Below are positions 16,373-24,325 of a stretch of DNA of 64,000 nucleotides, piece after piece. The notes beneath the pieces are model-generated. The model was given only the letters and a program-made list of their open reading frames with translations, was not told where the DNA came from and ran no database searches. The stretch is from Lachnospiraceae bacterium (GTDB taxonomy: Bacteria; Bacillota; Clostridia; Lachnospirales; Lachnospiraceae): the NCBI GenBank assembly GCA_024690825.1, contig JAILOK010000011.1, forward strand, positions 1-64,000, written 5' to 3'. How positions within the stretch are numbered: the first letter of the stretch is position 1; every line of letters starts with the position of its first letter. The translations under genes and the position numbers were made by a program.

Positions 16373-17479
16373 ATGGATTTTGTACTGCCAGAATCAGATG
16401 ATCTTAGAATTGGATATTTTGGACATCTCTTTGATAACACCAGTGAGTGTTACAAGATGTTCTGGTTTCAGGTGATTGTGGAAAAGATCCTTGCTGGAAA
16501 GACATCTGCCAGTTATGAAGAAATTATAGATGAAATGATTACAGATGCCTGGTATATGGTGGCTGAGTATCATCTCAACCTTGGTCCGAGGGACAATCTG
16601 GAATTTGCTGTAAACCGGTTAGTGGAAATCTCCGGATTCAAAGCATCAGAGGATAAGCATGTTATTCTTGAGTTTATTCAAAATTGTCGTGATCCGGAGG
16701 TGTTGAAATATAAGAATATATTGACCACTAATGTTCCGTACCGTTTGCAGTCGCCTTTTCTAGGGTGGAAAACGGATGACTGGAAGGTGAGTAAGAAACA
16801 GCAGATTGAGCGGATTAATGCTTATCGTCATTTGATCTATAAATTTGATCAGTTGGACGGACTGAATACCAGAATCAATTTTGATGAGAAGTGGAGTGAG
16901 TATATCGTCAGGAATCAGGTCATCATTAAAGGGTGGTTGAAGTATAATCTTGTGGAATACCTTCAGAGAAGAAATCCGAATGTCCCGGGAGTTATCGATA
17001 AACTCTATCCTCCGCAGGAACGAAAGTTAGAGGATATCCAGAAGTACTGGAAGTTGATCATGACAGTTAGTCCTGTGATGGAAATCTATGGAGGTGTAGA
17101 GTTGACAGAAAAAGATATTTCCATAGATCATTTTGTTCCCTGGTCTTATGTAGCAAATGATGAGATATGGAATCTTCATCCGACTACAAAGAATATCAAT
17201 TCTGCCAAGAGTAATAATCTTCCCAGGTGGGATGCATATTTTAAGAAATTATCGGGATTGGAATATCTGTCATATCAACTGATTTGGAAATATGAGGGAA
17301 TACACAAGGAATTTGAAAAAGCAAAAAAGAAACATCTGAATTCTCCTGTGGTGGAAGGCAGACTTTATGCCGCGGGTCTTTCCGAAGATGAATTTAGATG
17401 CAGGTTATCCGAAATTGTGTCACCAGTATATCAGTCTGCAAAATCGGCGGGATTTCGGGAGTGGGTGTATATGGTTTAG
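16373..17479 (+). CDS. HNH endonuclease domain protein
   Basis: 368 residues. The C-terminal third carries an HNH-type core: DHFVPWSYVANDEIWNLHPT followed by NINSAKSNNLP, matching a clostridial HNH subfamily. The N-terminal ~230 residues are mostly helical and of unknown role, with several Trp-rich segments. The start follows GGTAGGTG. Base composition is more AT-rich than flanking genes, suggesting transfer. Pairing with the divergent NERD gene suggests a defence or mobile-element function, which is inference. Confidence 0.82.
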   Translation: MDFVLPESDDLRIGYFGHLFDNTSECYKMFWFQVIVEKILAGKTSASYEEIIDEMITDAWYMVAEYHLNLGPRDNLEFAVNRLVEISGFKASEDKHVILEFIQNCRDPEVLKYKNILTTNVPYRLQSPFLGWKTDDWKVSKKQQIERINAYRHLIYKFDQLDGLNTRINFDEKWSEYIVRNQVIIKGWLKYNLVEYLQRRNPNVPGVIDKLYPPQERKLEDIQKYWKLIMTVSPVMEIYGGVELTEKDISIDHFVPWSYVANDEIWNLHPTTKNINSAKSNNLPRWDAYFKKLSGLEYLSYQLIWKYEGIHKEFEKAKKKHLNSPVVEGRLYAAGLSEDEFRCRLSEIVSPVYQSAKSAGFREWVYMV

Positions 17480-17588
17480 AGGATTAGAGTAATACTGGTA
17501 GCGATGAAATGAAATAAGAACAAAAGACTTCGGTTTTTCCTGTGGTTATTTAGAAGGGAAAGAATTTCACGGTTTGAATATGATCAGA

Positions 17589-17650
17589 GTTGACCGGATT
17601 GAATGTCAGAAACTGGATGTGATTTCAAACGAGAGAAACTTTGGGGTAAA
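17589..17650 (+). pseudogene. Acylphosphatase 3'-end fragment
   Basis: Reads VDRIECQKLDVISNERNFGV in frame, nearly the same as the last ~20 residues of the acylphosphatase at 20161-20451 (VDRVERQELDVIPDERSFGV). The DNA is also similar. The rest of the gene is missing, and the segment now forms the 5' flank of the esterase gene. It is a relic of a local duplication. Confidence 0.75.
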
Positions 17651-17659
17651 AGGAGGATC

Positions 17660-18430
17660 ATGGCTTTATTACAGGTGAATTATCTGTCGAGAGCATTATA
17701 CAGAACTGTTCCGATGAATGTTGTGCTGCCGGTGGATAGATTTGATCAGGAAAGCAGAACATATTTAAGAAATGATGGGGAGAAGTATAAGACCCTTTAT
17801 CTTCTTCACGGATTGTTGGGAAATTATACCGACTGGGTAAGTAAAACACGTATCCAAAGGTGGGCGGAGGAGAAGAATCTTGCCGTTGTAATGCCTTCAG
17901 GAGATAATTCTTTTTATTTCAAGGGGAGATTGCCACTGAGTGATTATGAATCATTTATTGGCGAAGAACTTCCGGAAATAACGAGGAAGATGTTTCCACT
18001 GTCAGAAGATAGGGATGATACTTTTATAGCAGGGTTGTCCATGGGAGGATATGGAGCTATCAGAACAGGTATCATCTATTCGGATGTATTCAGTCATGTA
18101 GCCGGCCTGTCAGCTGCGATCCATCTTTTTGAAGATTTAGAGGGAAACGAGTTTGACAGCCGGTTGTTTGATGATCCTGTAGCAGCAGGAAAAACAAATC
18201 TGAATCCAAAAGTTGCATTTGAGGAATTGATGTCGGAAGAGAGAAAACCACCACATTTTTATCTCTCTTGCGGACGGCAGGATGATCTCCTGGAAGTAAA
18301 TGAAGATTTTAGAGATTTTCTGATCGGAAATGGAATGGATGTTACCTGGGATGAAGAGGATTTCGGGCATGAATGGGATTTTTGGGACAGGCAGATAAAG
18401 AAAGTGTTGGATTGGCTCCCCTTGTGGTAA
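17660..18430 (+). CDS. Esterase of the tributyrin esterase / esterase D family
   Basis: 256 residues, cytosolic alpha/beta hydrolase. Seen: LLHGLLGNYTDWV near the N-terminus, nucleophile motif GLSMGGYGA (Ser near 119), Asp in SCGRQDDLL and His in FGHEWDFWD. Known members hydrolyse short acyl esters or S-formylglutathione-like thioesters; in rumen bacteria they often act as acetyl esterases. The ATG at 17660 follows AAAGGAGGATC; an earlier ATG at 17603 lies in the acylphosphatase relic. Confidence 0.88.
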   Translation: MALLQVNYLSRALYRTVPMNVVLPVDRFDQESRTYLRNDGEKYKTLYLLHGLLGNYTDWVSKTRIQRWAEEKNLAVVMPSGDNSFYFKGRLPLSDYESFIGEELPEITRKMFPLSEDRDDTFIAGLSMGGYGAIRTGIIYSDVFSHVAGLSAAIHLFEDLEGNEFDSRLFDDPVAAGKTNLNPKVAFEELMSEERKPPHFYLSCGRQDDLLEVNEDFRDFLIGNGMDVTWDEEDFGHEWDFWDRQIKKVLDWLPLW

Positions 18431-18467
18431 CAAAAAATATGTAATGGGATATCCTACTGCAGAGTGG

Positions 18468-18605
18468 TTGCGTTTCGTAACCGCTCTTCTTGATTTCCCC
18501 AAAATGCATAAATATAATTAAGATGATCAGAGTCGACACTGATGAAAAAGAGTATGGTCTTGGACGAAAAGGATGAACAGATCTTAGAACTGTTACGGGA
18601 AAATG
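18468..18605 (+). repeat. Duplicated promoter module R1, copy 1
   Basis: Closely matches 26475-26612 (copy 2), which is the promoter and first codons of the Lrp-type regulator gene. Shared blocks include TTGCGTTTCGTAACCGC, AAGATGATCAGAGTCGACAC and the start of the coding region. The copy ends abruptly inside codon ~17. Confidence 0.85.
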
Positions 18606-18670
18606 AAATAATTTGCCCAAAAAGTAAATTAGGTGTAGGTAAATTTCCAATCAGAGCATATATTTCATGA
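18554..18670 (+). pseudogene. Truncated Lrp/AsnC regulator copy
   Basis: Begins MVLDEKDEQILELL exactly as the full gene at 26561, then diverges into unrelated residues and stops at codon 39. The ribosome site is degraded (AAAAGAG) compared with the full copy (AAAGGAG). The helix-turn-helix is lost, so it is not functional. The junction falls where duplicated module R2 begins. Confidence 0.8.
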
Positions 18671-18720
18671 TTTTTCCACTGTAAAATAGTATTATCAGAA
18701 AACTTTTCAACGAATGTAAA
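18615..18720 (+). repeat. Duplicated promoter module R2, copy 1
   Basis: Matches 21351-21457 with shared blocks GCATATATT, CATGATTTT and GTAAAATAGTATTATCAGAAAAC. In each place it precedes a gene (acidic protein here, ADP-ribosylglycohydrolase there), so it likely carries a promoter; TATTAT may be the -10. Confidence 0.8.
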
Positions 18721-18732
18721 GGAGAAAAGCAT

Positions 18733-18978
18733 ATGGGACCTTATGATAGTGCATTTGATTTTAATGGAGACGGAAAACTGGATTTGTTTGAAGAAAACAG
18801 TAAGTTGTTATACGAAGATATGTTTTATACAGGGTCACGCTCAAATTTTGAGGATGATGACTTAGATGAGCAAGATGACCTGGATGAGGACGATGATGAT
18901 CTGTATCTTGATGATGATGATGACGATGACGATGATGACGATGATGATGACGACGATGACGAAGATCTGGATTTTTGA
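18733..18978 (+). CDS. Acidic EF-hand-like protein with poly-Asp tail
   Basis: 81 residues. Residues 6-22 contain a calcium-loop-like DFNGDGKLDLFEE (D.N.DG.L...E). The C-terminal half is almost only Asp/Glu, including a run of about 17 Asp coded by alternating GAT and GAC. Net charge is extremely negative, and no signal peptide is seen. Likely binds Ca2+ or basic partners; a DNA-mimic role is also possible. The start follows AAAGGAGAAAAGC. Confidence 0.72.
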   Translation: MGPYDSAFDFNGDGKLDLFEENSKLLYEDMFYTGSRSNFEDDDLDEQDDLDEDDDDLYLDDDDDDDDDDDDDDDDDEDLDF

Positions 18979-19032
18979 AAGGATCATATCTGAATAACCA
19001 TTATCCGGCACATGTTTTTGGGAGGGTTTACC

Positions 19033-19605
19033 ATGGATAAGATGATAAGAAAAATATCAAAGATCTCCGTTTTAGCAATATTGATATCAGCAATGATCCC
19101 GGTTACTGTAATGGCTGCCAAAAGGTGTGATTATACAAGTTGTAATAACAAGCCGGTTGACGGAGGAAAATATTGCTCCTCCCATACCTGTATTGCTCCG
19201 GGATGTAAAGAATTAAGGTATGGAGGGGGTACCAACTATTGTTATCAGCATAAATGTAACCATAAAGGCTGCAGCCAGAGAAGGGTAGACGGATGCAATT
19301 TCTGCAGTACTCACAAAGCGGCAGGAATGGCAGATGAGGCCGCTGCATGGAAGAAGGTTCAGAGTAAGAATAACAGTAAATCAAAGTATTCGACATCAAA
19401 AAAGAATACGGGCAAATCTTCGGCAAAAACATCCGGATCCAAAAAGAAAACGTACGATCCGTACAATGTGTATGAATATAAATCGGCTCAGGACTTCGCT
19501 GATGATAAGTATGAGGAGTTCTATGACTACGAAGATAACTTTGATGACGAAGATGAAGCCTATGATGCAGCTGAGGACTATTGGAGGGAGCATCACGGTA
19601 AATAA
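19033..19605 (+). CDS. Secreted Cys/His-rich repeat protein
   Basis: 190 residues with a Sec signal peptide (cleaved near VMAAKRC). The mature N-terminus has three repeats of C-x(3-5)-C ... YC-x2-H-x-C (CDYTSCNNKPVDGGKYCSSHTC; CIAPGCKEL...YCYQHKC; CNHKGCSQR...FCSTHK), likely zinc knuckles. A Ser/Lys-rich linker and an acidic Asp/Tyr-rich tail follow. The ATG at 19033 follows GGGAGGGTTT. Possibly binds metal at the surface; function unknown. Follows the acidic EF-hand gene after 54 bases. Confidence 0.78.
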   Translation: MDKMIRKISKISVLAILISAMIPVTVMAAKRCDYTSCNNKPVDGGKYCSSHTCIAPGCKELRYGGGTNYCYQHKCNHKGCSQRRVDGCNFCSTHKAAGMADEAAAWKKVQSKNNSKSKYSTSKKNTGKSSAKTSGSKKKTYDPYNVYEYKSAQDFADDKYEEFYDYEDNFDDEDEAYDAAEDYWREHHGK

Positions 19606-19775
19606 TTGCAGGAAAGATAGTGCATAACTGATAATAGGAGGATGTGGTATTGGAGCAGCCGGGCGGCATTGTCATATTCGGGGGTGGATTTCATTGATCT
19701 GATCAGAGCAGGATAATACTGCTCTGTTTCTTTGATCATACGGTATATCCCTTCCCTGCTTAAGCCCCAGGACAT
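19593..19775 (-). pseudogene. Fragment related to the relic at 29160
   Basis: 60-codon minus-strand frame (starts MSWGLSREGIYRMIKETEQY) containing NAARLLQYHIL. A matching SARLLRYRIE reading lies on the minus strand at 29160-29215. The end overlaps the upstream gene, and the tail loses similarity to anything. Probably two remnants of one lost small gene. No family recognised. Confidence 0.4.
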
Positions 19776-19933
19776 GGTGGTGAGGTTGTTGCATCTGTCA
19801 AGATATTTGATCAGAGAACTTTAATAGTAGCGAGTGCAGATTTAGATTTCAAGAAAGAAATCAAGTTTAACTTTAGTAATACAACTTCCGGTTCAAGGAA
19901 GACTCGCTTTTATTATAGGTGATCTGTTTGAAG

Positions 19934-19971
19934 GTATCCTGTTGAACTAAAAGAACATAAAATTATATAAT
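19934..19971 (+). promoter_or_regulatory. Duplicated promoter (TTGAAC-18-TATAAT)
   Basis: TTGAAC at 19942-19947, an 18-base spacer and TATAAT at 19966-19971. The same promoter with surrounding TATCCTG recurs at 29214-29251. Here the -10 overlaps the ATG at 19970, so that ATG cannot be translated from this promoter. Confidence 0.7.
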
Positions 19972-20161
19972 GAGTTTACCGAATGTTACAGGTGATACTG
20001 TATCGCCAGGATACAAGGAGGATGACTGGAGATTCCTGTGTAAAGGGTTTGATACATACGAACCGTTTAAGTTTGTTGGCGGTATTCAAAAAGGGCATCC
20101 TGATGAGGAGGAACTTGAGGCGGCAGTGGATTTTTACAAAGAAATATCAGAGAGAGTTTAA
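19970..20161 (+). CDS. Short uncertain ORF before acylphosphatase
   Basis: 63 codons, ending in a plausible helix (EEELEAAVDFYKEISERV) with TAATG coupling to acylphosphatase (TTTAATGAGG). The ATG lies within the -10 box of the promoter at 19934, and no internal start with a proper ribosome site is in frame (an AAGGAGGATG is out of frame). It could be the tail of a lost gene. Function unknown. Confidence 0.35.
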   Translation: MSLPNVTGDTVSPGYKEDDWRFLCKGFDTYEPFKFVGGIQKGHPDEEELEAAVDFYKEISERV

Positions 20162-20451
20162 TGAGGTTTCAAGGTTTGGATAAGATCAGAGTGAAGGCAG
20201 AGTTCTATGGACAGGTTCAGGGTGTGGGTTTCCGTTATTCGGCAGTTCATCTTGCCGAAATGCTTGGACTTACGGGCTGGGTCAGAAATGAGTATGACGG
20301 AAGCGTGAGAGTGGAGATCCAGGGAGACAGTTATTCCGTAGAAGAATGGTTCACACGGATCGATCAGCGCCGGTTCATAGAAGTTGACCGGGTTGAACGT
20401 CAGGAACTGGATGTGATTCCGGACGAGAGAAGCTTTGGGGTAAGGTATTAA
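20161..20451 (+). CDS. acyP: Acylphosphatase
   Basis: Hydrolyses acyl phosphates such as carbamoyl phosphate or 1,3-bisphosphoglycerate. Seen: the phosphate-binding loop GQVQGVGFRYSA with its essential Arg, and the catalytic Asn in GLTGWVRNEYDGSV. 96 residues, near the usual ~90. A copy of its 3' end lies at 17589. It is followed 1 base later by a lipoprotein gene. Confidence 0.92.
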   Translation: MRFQGLDKIRVKAEFYGQVQGVGFRYSAVHLAEMLGLTGWVRNEYDGSVRVEIQGDSYSVEEWFTRIDQRRFIEVDRVERQELDVIPDERSFGVRY

Positions 20452-20452
20452 A

Positions 20453-21010
20453 ATGCAAAGATATTGTTTTGTGGCGATACTGTTGAGCATAATCTGTCTT
20501 GTGGTCGGATGCAGCACTTCAAATGAACCTGAAATAAAGACAGACGGAGGAACACAGGGAATGCTTCCTGTAAATGAGACAAATGATGGCATATTGATAG
20601 ATGACATTCTGGACTGCAAGGATATGCTTGGAATGACTGCTGAAGAAGCAGGAATACCGGAAACAGTGATCGATACAAAATCGTTTCCGGTTCCCAAAAC
20701 CTATGCAGATGGAAAAATATTCGGTAAAAAGGATTACGGAGTGATTTATTTCTCAAAGAATGACTCCGGTGAACCGGATATAGTTGATTCCGTATGGATA
20801 CATATTAAAGAAATGGGTTTTGAACAATGCCGGGAGGAGCTTGTAAAGCTGTATGGACAACCACATGATGAAGGGGAGTCTCCATATGTGGAAGCAGACG
20901 GTGGAGCAGTCATGTGGGCTGAATTCCGGGATGGAGATACTGTGATCAGACTTTCAAACGCAAGTGAGAGGGATTATTCTGAGTTAGAGATCAGTCGAAG
21001 AAAACAATGA
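20453..21010 (+). CDS. Hypothetical lipoprotein
   Basis: 185 residues with lipobox VVGC (Cys20). The mature part has DMLGMTAEEAGIPETVI, a conserved-looking Ca/ligand-type segment, and two similar alpha/beta units; no known domain is certain. Starts 1 base after the acylphosphatase stop, so it is probably cotranscribed. Confidence 0.7.
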   Translation: MQRYCFVAILLSIICLVVGCSTSNEPEIKTDGGTQGMLPVNETNDGILIDDILDCKDMLGMTAEEAGIPETVIDTKSFPVPKTYADGKIFGKKDYGVIYFSKNDSGEPDIVDSVWIHIKEMGFEQCREELVKLYGQPHDEGESPYVEADGGAVMWAEFRDGDTVIRLSNASERDYSELEISRRKQ

Positions 21011-21062
21011 ATATTTGTGATAATGATCGGTATACACCTGTTTGGTACAAAGAAGGGTAATT

Positions 21063-21347
21063 ATGGACAGATCAGAGTGGAAAGAAGCAAGGGATCAGCT
21101 CGTAGAGGCCGTGACACAGCTTGGGTTTCCAAAAGAACTTGGTATGGAGATGGCAAAAAATCTTGGCTCGCCTAAGGCAATTGACAGGATGACAACATAT
21201 CTTCACTATGTTAAGCCAAAATCGGTTGAAGTCATGGTGGATGAAATGATCTCCATATGCAGTGAAATAGAAGCCTGGAGACAGAAGAAAAAGGCTGAAG
21301 AAGCAAATTCGGCTTATAATGATATGCTTTTTAACGGGTTAGACTAA
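21063..21347 (+). CDS. Hypothetical small helical protein
   Basis: 94 residues, all-helical: WKEARDQLVEAVTQLGFPKELGMEMAKNLGSPKAIDRMTTYL then MVDEMISICSEIEAWRQKKKAEEAN. The form recalls antitoxin-like or adaptor proteins, but I assign no family. The ATG at 21063 follows AAGAAGGGTAA. A conserved-type C-terminal YNDMLFNGL tail is present. Confidence 0.65.
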   Translation: MDRSEWKEARDQLVEAVTQLGFPKELGMEMAKNLGSPKAIDRMTTYLHYVKPKSVEVMVDEMISICSEIEAWRQKKKAEEANSAYNDMLFNGLD

Positions 21348-21350
21348 TTT

Positions 21351-21457
21351 TCCCGAAAAGCAAAATAGGATCGGTAAATCTCTAATCTGTGCATATATTC
21401 CATGATTTTCCCACAGTAAAATAGTATTATCAGAAAACATTTCAACTGATGTAATAA
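21351..21457 (+). repeat. Duplicated promoter module R2, copy 2
   Basis: Matches 18615-18720 (see that entry). Here it is followed at 21489 by module R3 before the ADP-ribosylglycohydrolase gene. Confidence 0.8.
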
Positions 21458-21488
21458 AGATATTATAGTTGATAAAACTTGAAAACAA

Positions 21489-21540
21489 AAAGGGTCGCTT
21501 CACGGGAGACCTGTCTGAAAAACAGTTTTCGTATAATGAT
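21489..21540 (+). repeat. Duplicated promoter module R3, copy 1
   Basis: GGGTCGCTTCACGGGAGACC followed by TGTCTGAAAAA..TTTTCGTATAATGA is repeated almost exactly at 25456-25504. The TATAAT is a likely -10. Each copy precedes a gene (ADP-ribosylglycohydrolase; VWA-sigma fusion), suggesting shared regulation. Confidence 0.82.
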
Positions 21541-21590
21541 TCCAACCGAAACAGAAACATTGAAAATGAGTGATTTTGGAGGGAAACATT

Positions 21591-22934
21591 ATGTATGGAG
21601 CTATTTTAGGAGACATGATCGGAGCACCTTACGAGTTTGATCAGGGCAACAAATCAAAGGATTTTGAGATGTTCAATGAGGATGTCATGTACACGGATGA
21701 TACTGTCATGACGATTGCGGTTGCTGATGCTTTGATGGGATTATCTGATAATGCGGATGAAGATACTGTGAAAGCAGCTGTAGTTAAGTCTATGCGTATC
21801 TGGGGTAACAGATATCCGGATGCCGGCTATGGGGTGAGATTTTTTAACTGGCTTTTTGATGATAAAGAACCGAAGCCCTACGGAAGTTGGGGTAATGGGT
21901 CTGCCATGAGGGTGTCTTCCGTCGGCTGGTTGTTTGATACCCTCGATGAGACAAGAAGATATGCCAGATTGACTGCTGAAGTTACTCATAATCATCCTGA
22001 AGGGATAAAAGGAGCGGAGGCGGCGGCATCGGCGATCTTTCTGGCACGGATTGGTATCTCAAAGGAGGAGATAAAAGAATACATCGTTAATGAATTTGAT
22101 TATGATCTGTCACATACCTGTGATGAAATCCGACCGGGATATCATCATATAGAATCCTGTCAATATACTGTTCCTGAGGCCATCACAGCATTTCTTGAAG
22201 GGAATGATTTTGAGGATGTGATCAGGACTGCAGTATCTCTCGGAGGAGACTGTGACACACTTACCTGCATTGCGGGGGCCATAGGAGAGGCATTTTACGG
22301 TGTGCCGGAAGAGATGAGGATCGAGTGCAGGAAACGCCTCCCGGAGGATATGCTGAGAGTTCTTTACCGCTTTGAGAAGCTGATGCTGGAAAGGTATGTT
22401 GTTCCTGATGCCGATTTAACAGAAGAATTGCTTGAAGACGGATCTTTCCTGAGAAAAGCCATACAGATAGGAAACAGGAATCCGAGTAAATTGAATATGT
22501 TGAAAATTTTCAGAATCCTCAGTGAAAGCTGGGTGTGGGTTCCCTGTACTGCAATTTTCAGTGATGCCGATAATGATGCGGTGGAAAAGGTTGTGATGGA
22601 GGCTGTAGAGAACAATGATCTCGATTCGCTGGCAGGTCATACATTTACCAACCGGGATGAAGTAAGGATGGTTTCGGATATCCTGCAGAGCGGTGACGAT
22701 TATTTTTTTCCGGTATTTACTTCAGATGAGGATATGGGAGAGTACGGAGAACAGTTTTCTAAAGTGCAGAGACATTTCCTTGATGCCGCTAATCTTGCCC
22801 GGAATAATGAGAAGAGGGTTAAGGGGATCGTTATAAATGCTTTTACAGAGAATTATATAATCCCGATAGAAATGCTCGATGTGATTGCAGGAAAGGATTC
22901 GGGTATTGAAGAGGAGGGCGAATCTAATGGGTGA
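21591..22934 (+). CDS. ADP-ribosylglycohydrolase fused to an SseB-like domain
   Basis: 447 residues. Residues 1-270 are a DraG/ADP-ribosylglycohydrolase domain: GAILGDMIGAPYEF, metal-binding TDDTVM from T35, and GGDCDTLTCIAGAI near 218-231, all magnesium ligands kept. Residues ~304-436 resemble SseB-like domains (WVWVPCTAIF, YFFPVFTSDEDMG, VKGIVINAFTENYIIPIEML). The enzyme would remove ADP-ribose from a modified target; the SseB part probably guides binding. The ATG at 21591 follows TTGGAGGG. It overlaps the next gene by 8 bases. Confidence 0.88.
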   Translation: MYGAILGDMIGAPYEFDQGNKSKDFEMFNEDVMYTDDTVMTIAVADALMGLSDNADEDTVKAAVVKSMRIWGNRYPDAGYGVRFFNWLFDDKEPKPYGSWGNGSAMRVSSVGWLFDTLDETRRYARLTAEVTHNHPEGIKGAEAAASAIFLARIGISKEEIKEYIVNEFDYDLSHTCDEIRPGYHHIESCQYTVPEAITAFLEGNDFEDVIRTAVSLGGDCDTLTCIAGAIGEAFYGVPEEMRIECRKRLPEDMLRVLYRFEKLMLERYVVPDADLTEELLEDGSFLRKAIQIGNRNPSKLNMLKIFRILSESWVWVPCTAIFSDADNDAVEKVVMEAVENNDLDSLAGHTFTNRDEVRMVSDILQSGDDYFFPVFTSDEDMGEYGEQFSKVQRHFLDAANLARNNEKRVKGIVINAFTENYIIPIEMLDVIAGKDSGIEEEGESNG

Positions 22935-23412
22935 GAGATATTCAAAAGAAGATTTAAGAGATATAGCGGAAAGCCTGATCGAAGATCTGAGGGAGTGCGA
23001 AGACGGTACGGATATTACTACATGGCAGCTGGTGAAGGCAGCAGGCTATGACATGGATAATTTCAAAGAATGGGATCTGTTTGATGTTCATGATGCGCTT
23101 TTCCATGCGGCGAAGGCGAATCATATCACGCTGGACATGTCAGCTCATGAGGGGAAAGAGGAGGGTCTTCCGTACAATCTTGATTTTATCGTTCACAATC
23201 GAAATGCTCAGATCAAGTGCCCGATTTGCGGGAGTGTTAATACCGCCAGGTATATTTACGGGTATCCTGCCTTTAATGAAGAAATGCAGAAAAAGCTTGA
23301 TGAAGGTAAATGGGTTCTGGGTGGATGCTGCATCAGGTCTGTTGAGTTAAATGGAACAGTTTATCAGACTATGCCTTCGAGGAAGTGTAATGATTGCGGG
23401 AAGGATTTTTAG
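22927..23412 (+). CDS. Zinc-ribbon hypothetical protein
   Basis: 161 residues. The N-terminal half is helical; the C-terminal half is a zinc ribbon with CPICGS, a YIYGYPAFNEEM helix, GGCCI and a final KCNDCGKDF. This arrangement is common in small clostridial proteins of unknown role. It overlaps the ADP-ribosylglycohydrolase stop by 8 bases, so the two are translationally coupled and may act together. The ATG at 22927 follows GAGGAGGGCG. Confidence 0.8.
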   Translation: MGERYSKEDLRDIAESLIEDLRECEDGTDITTWQLVKAAGYDMDNFKEWDLFDVHDALFHAAKANHITLDMSAHEGKEEGLPYNLDFIVHNRNAQIKCPICGSVNTARYIYGYPAFNEEMQKKLDEGKWVLGGCCIRSVELNGTVYQTMPSRKCNDCGKDF

Positions 23413-23483
23413 AAGGTATTCAGTCGGTTTGCGAAAGTATAAGGGGTTTTATTATAATATGAAAGGGTATGCGTGGTAATGAA

Positions 23484-24005
23484 ATGATGAAAAAACATGT
23501 ATCGATAATAATTTGCAGCTTACTTGTTATGATCCTGTTGGGATGCGGAGCAAGAAATGATAGTAATACTGATATAATAGGCGGTTCGGACGGTCCGACA
23601 TCTGTTTATCTTGCGCCAAAAGCGGACGATAGCAAAGAAACAGAGGAAATAAAAAATGAGACTCTTATAACCGGAACATGGCAGACTGCTTCAATGGGGT
23701 ATGAATATGACGGAAAGGTCTATCCGGAATATTATGTGCAGTTTACGGACACGGACATAAACTATGGACACATGAAAGACGGAGAGTTCGTTTTGGATCA
23801 CTCAGATAAGATCAGTTCCTTTGAAGTATCTGAAAGTGACAGATACAAGGTGAAGGCAGTAGGTTCAAACGGCACGCAGTACTCATTTCAGACTGCTGAA
23901 ATCGACAGCGATATACTGGAATACCATGAGACCTGGAATGAGGAGGATTTTCCACATACATACAGGGGAGGAGCATCATTAAGCAAGTGTCATTCCCCGG
24001 AATAA
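23484..24005 (+). CDS. Lipoprotein with an IIGGSDGPTS motif
   Basis: 173 residues with lipobox LLGC. Just after the lipid site comes DIIGGSDGPTSVY, a motif well known from the beta subunit of sodium-pumping decarboxylases (IGGADGPT) and also seen in some clostridial lipoproteins. The remainder is a small beta-rich domain (ITGTWQTASMGYEYDGKVYP) like lipocalin-type stress proteins. A promoter (TTGCGA-18-TATAAT, 23429-23458) lies close; an ATG at 23469 is in frame but would be nearly leaderless. Confidence 0.72.
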   Translation: MMKKHVSIIICSLLVMILLGCGARNDSNTDIIGGSDGPTSVYLAPKADDSKETEEIKNETLITGTWQTASMGYEYDGKVYPEYYVQFTDTDINYGHMKDGEFVLDHSDKISSFEVSESDRYKVKAVGSNGTQYSFQTAEIDSDILEYHETWNEEDFPHTYRGGASLSKCHSPE

Positions 24006-24048
24006 GGAGGATCAATGAGAAAATGGGAATAGGTATGAATGGGTTGTT

Positions 24049-24201
24049 TCATCCTCTGCTCTGTTCTATCAGATCCAGTATCTGATTTTTCACAGCCACT
24101 CCTGAATTGGAAAGCAGATCGGGAGTATATGACGGACCCCACACTCCGCCGGATACTACATCAGGCTCATCGTCAGTCAGTTTTCTGATATCGTCTAACA
24201 T
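24049..24201 (-). CDS. 50-residue hypothetical protein
   Basis: Minus-strand ORF with a strong CAGGAGG ribosome site before the ATG at 24201. Contains SGGVWGPSYTPDLLSNSG and a C-terminal helix KNQILDLIEQSRG. No membrane segment, no known family. It converges on the lipoprotein gene. Confidence 0.6.
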   Translation of the reverse strand: MLDDIRKLTDDEPDVVSGGVWGPSYTPDLLSNSGVAVKNQILDLIEQSRG

Positions 24202-24325
24202 AGTGAAATCCTCCTGTCTGTTTTATTATAAGATGAAAACAGTTTGAGGGCTAAAGAGAATTGGATACTATATTAAAGATATTGGTAGAATAAAGTATTG
24301 GAATGAAATCAGAAAGGAGTTATCC

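Noticed and set aside
18900-18970. GAT/GAC repeat as a CRISPR or microsatellite element
   Set aside because: It is the Asp run of a coding gene, with no spacers.
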